Shown: piece by piece, positions 62,291 through 64,000 of the stretch
How positions within the stretch are numbered: the stretch's first letter is position 1
How the letters are laid out: each line of letters opens with the position of its first letter
Assembly: GCF_030151085.1 (NCBI RefSeq)
Contig: NZ_JASLER010000013.1
Location: forward strand, 9,506 to 73,505
DNA: 64,000 nucleotides
Direction: 5' to 3'
Origin: Bacteroides sp.
GTDB taxonomy: Bacteria; Bacteroidota; Bacteroidia; Bacteroidales; Bacteroidaceae
The notes under the pieces: model-generated
The model's database searches: none
What the model saw: the letters and a program-made list of their open reading frames with translations, nothing else
What the model was told of the DNA's origin: nothing
Translations under genes and position numbers: made by a program

Positions 62291-63241
62291 TTATTCGAAA
62301 CAGATGTAGTGGCTAATTCTCTCTAAATCAGTCTTAGAGAATTCTTCGTAGAGGGTAAAAGGTTTTAAGTTGTGGAGTGCTCCTTTCTTTTTTCGATACT
62401 CCACAAAAGCTTTCGCCTGATAAAAGTTGATATATGGATGGCTTCGAAGGCGTTCTATTCCAATACGGTTCAGGTTTATAAGGCGAATGTCTTTGGGGTC
62501 AATACTGAACCATGATTGTAGTTGGTGGTAATTGAGATGTATATCTTCTAGTTGTTCGATGCAATAAAAGCCTCCTAGTCGCTGACGGTAGGCAGTAAGC
62601 ATACGGGCGATACTGCTGCCAATACCCGGTATTTTTTGTAGCTCTGTGGTGTCGGCTTTGTTGAGATCAACAATAGTACCTATGGGATATTTGTAGGACT
62701 TGGGTTGAGAATTGGAGTTGTTATCGTTTGCCGATGGATGATTATACAGGCGGGTTATATTTCTGACGGTATCTTCGGGCACAATATAAATATAAGGTAA
62801 GAGGGTTTCATATTGTTCTTCTGTTAACCCGTATACTTTTTTGAAGTCTACTGCTTTACGAAATTTACCACCTTTACGGCGATACTGTAATATGTTTCGA
62901 GCCATCCATCCCGGTAGCCCTAGTCTACAAAAAGTAGCAGAATCTGTAGCATTGGGATTGAATGGGGTTAAGTTAAAGACTTGTGGCTTTTTATGATCGT
63001 ATTTGGAATACTTTGGCTTCCATTGCTTTTCTTTCTCCTCGATAGAAGAGATAAATGTGTTGTATTCTGCTTCTGCAATAGCTTGTTGCTTTAGGTCCTC
63101 TTCAGAAGGAAATTGCATATCTTTCCAATAAGAATAAAATAATCCGGAGAGAAAGACGAGGACAATTCCGGAAATCAGAACAATTATTCCACGTCTTTCT
63201 CCCCGGGAGAAGTAAAAGAAGTTTTTGAAAGGGTTATGCAT
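62291..63241 (-). CDS. Membrane-anchored helix-hairpin-helix (ComEA-like) protein
   Basis: A 316-residue protein with one N-terminal transmembrane segment (GIIVLISGIVLVFLSGLFYSYW). At least three helix-hairpin-helix-type repeats follow: ATFCRLGLPGWMARNILQYRRKGG, TTELQKIPGIGSSIARMLTAYR and IGIERLRSHPYINFYQAKAFVEYRKKKG, each preceded by FNPN/DLNKAD/INLNRI-like openings. Such proteins bind double-stranded DNA and the ComEA type acts in DNA uptake. It lies 4 bp after the sodium-dependent transporter gene. Confidence 0.88.
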   Translation of the reverse strand: MHNPFKNFFYFSRGERRGIIVLISGIVLVFLSGLFYSYWKDMQFPSEEDLKQQAIAEAEYNTFISSIEEKEKQWKPKYSKYDHKKPQVFNLTPFNPNATDSATFCRLGLPGWMARNILQYRRKGGKFRKAVDFKKVYGLTEEQYETLLPYIYIVPEDTVRNITRLYNHPSANDNNSNSQPKSYKYPIGTIVDLNKADTTELQKIPGIGSSIARMLTAYRQRLGGFYCIEQLEDIHLNYHQLQSWFSIDPKDIRLINLNRIGIERLRSHPYINFYQAKAFVEYRKKKGALHNLKPFTLYEEFSKTDLERISHYICFE

Positions 63242-63245
63242 CTCT

Positions 63246-64000
63246 TTATTTTAGAAAACCTAATTCATTGATAAATACGATTGCAATGCCTATCGGTGCG
63301 ATGTATCTTAAAATGAATATCAATAATTTATAGATTGGAACCTTTAGAGTCCCGTTATTACTTATTTCATCCCAGACTATCTTCTTGTTCAGATACCAGC
63401 CAATAAAGATGGAGATAAAGAATCCACCCAAAGGCAACATAATTTTGGCGGTAACGAAATCGAATAGATCAAATAGATTCATTCTGAATATAGTGTAATC
63501 CTTACCGACTCCGAGAGAAAGTGAACAGAACACTCCTAGGAAAATACAACCGGTAGTAACCAATATGGCAGCCTTACTGCGTGTAAATTTGAACTCTTCG
63601 TGCAAATAAGCCGTCACCACTTCGTGCAGGGAGATGGTGGAGGTCAGTGCTGCTAATGCCAATAGAATATAGAACATCAAAGACAAAGCTATAGCTAACC
63701 AAGGGATATTGCCGAAAGCTTGCTGGAACACGTTGGGTAAAGTAATGAATAATAAACTCGGACCTGCATCGGGTTGAATGCCTACTGAAAATGCAGCCGG
63801 AAAAATGATGAAACCTGCGAGTATAGCTACCATTGTATCAATTGCGGCTACATTGAAAGCGGTCTTGGATAAATTCGTATCATTTCTGAAATAAGAAGCG
63901 TAAGTACATAGACATCCCATTCCGAGACTTAAAGAGAAGAAAGCTTGTCCCATAGCTCCTAGTATTACACTGCCGTTCACCTTGCTGAAATCAGGCTTTA
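63246..64000 (-). CDS. Sodium-dependent neurotransmitter-symporter-like transporter, N-terminal part outside window
   Basis: At least 251 residues of an NSS-family inner-membrane carrier; the frame stays open to the window edge (the visible GTG at 63980 is not the start). VILGAMGQAFFSLSLGMGCLCTYASYF is the conserved sixth-helix region and LLALAALTSTISLHEVVTAYLHEEF follows. NSS members use the sodium gradient to import amino acids or related amines. The distal part ends in GIAIVFINELGFLK. Confidence 0.88.
   Translation of the reverse strand, partial: KPDFSKVNGSVILGAMGQAFFSLSLGMGCLCTYASYFRNDTNLSKTAFNVAAIDTMVAILAGFIIFPAAFSVGIQPDAGPSLLFITLPNVFQQAFGNIPWLAIALSLMFYILLALAALTSTISLHEVVTAYLHEEFKFTRSKAAILVTTGCIFLGVFCSLSLGVGKDYTIFRMNLFDLFDFVTAKIMLPLGGFFISIFIGWYLNKKIVWDEISNNGTLKVPIYKLLIFILRYIAPIGIAIVFINELGFLK

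Overview
The window looks like a gut Bacteroides chromosome. It carries three SusC/SusD outer-membrane import pairs, SusD and other lipoproteins with Bacteroidetes-type lipoboxes, a sigma-ABfr style promoter set (-7 box TAnnTTTG, with a recognisable -33 box at the clearest sites), no clear Shine-Dalgarno sequences, and a moderate-to-low GC content. I cannot name the species from the sequence alone.

Layout. (1) 1-7153, plus strand: the tail of a large, strongly codon-biased surface protein, an OmpA-family protein, glycyl-tRNA synthetase, an FKBP-type lipoprotein, and an HU-like DNA-binding protein preceded by 22-bp tandem repeats. (2) 7197-29242, minus strand: a tightly packed run of 15 genes that reads as a cell-wall (peptidoglycan) salvage supercluster. 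It encodes two NamZ-type exo-muramidases, an N-acetylmuramoyl-L-alanine amidase, a SpoIID/LytB protein, an AmpG permease, a DUF5009 (MurT-type) membrane protein, a BadF-type MurNAc kinase, MurQ etherase, a large FAD/Fe-S D-lactate dehydrogenase, a sodium symporter, a serine hydrolase/SGNH esterase fusion, and four poorly assigned partners. (3) 29395-32479: a two-gene unit (unknown hydrolase and purple-acid-type phosphatase) with its own promoter, followed by a repeat-rich 1-kb intergenic region. (4) 33452-55066: three susC/susD loci (two minus, one plus), a zinc metalloprotease lipoprotein, a DUF234-type ATPase, a hypothetical exported protein and a second MurK-like kinase. (5) 55168-64000: housekeeping genes (asd, a cation:proton antiporter, tcdA, lolD), a TonB-dependent-receptor-like protein, a helix-hairpin-helix membrane protein and a truncated sodium-dependent transporter.

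How the genes fit together. The amidase and NamZ enzymes would release MurNAc and muropeptides in the periplasm. AmpG and the MurT-type protein would carry them inward, and the kinase and MurQ would convert MurNAc to GlcNAc-6-phosphate plus D-lactate. The adjacent D-lactate dehydrogenase would then feed that lactate into respiration. A second, diverged copy of the kinase lies among the SusC/SusD loci, which raises the untested possibility that one of those importers handles an amino-sugar or cell-wall glycan.

The least explained sequence is non-coding: four arrays of about 22-24 bp period with dyad symmetry and unrelated sequences; a 5' leader shared by all three susC genes; a roughly 90-nt 3' RNA element present twice with covarying stems; and a molecular scar showing that a second copy of the hydrolase/phosphatase pair once existed, was deleted across an 8-bp repeat, and now flanks the ATPase gene.
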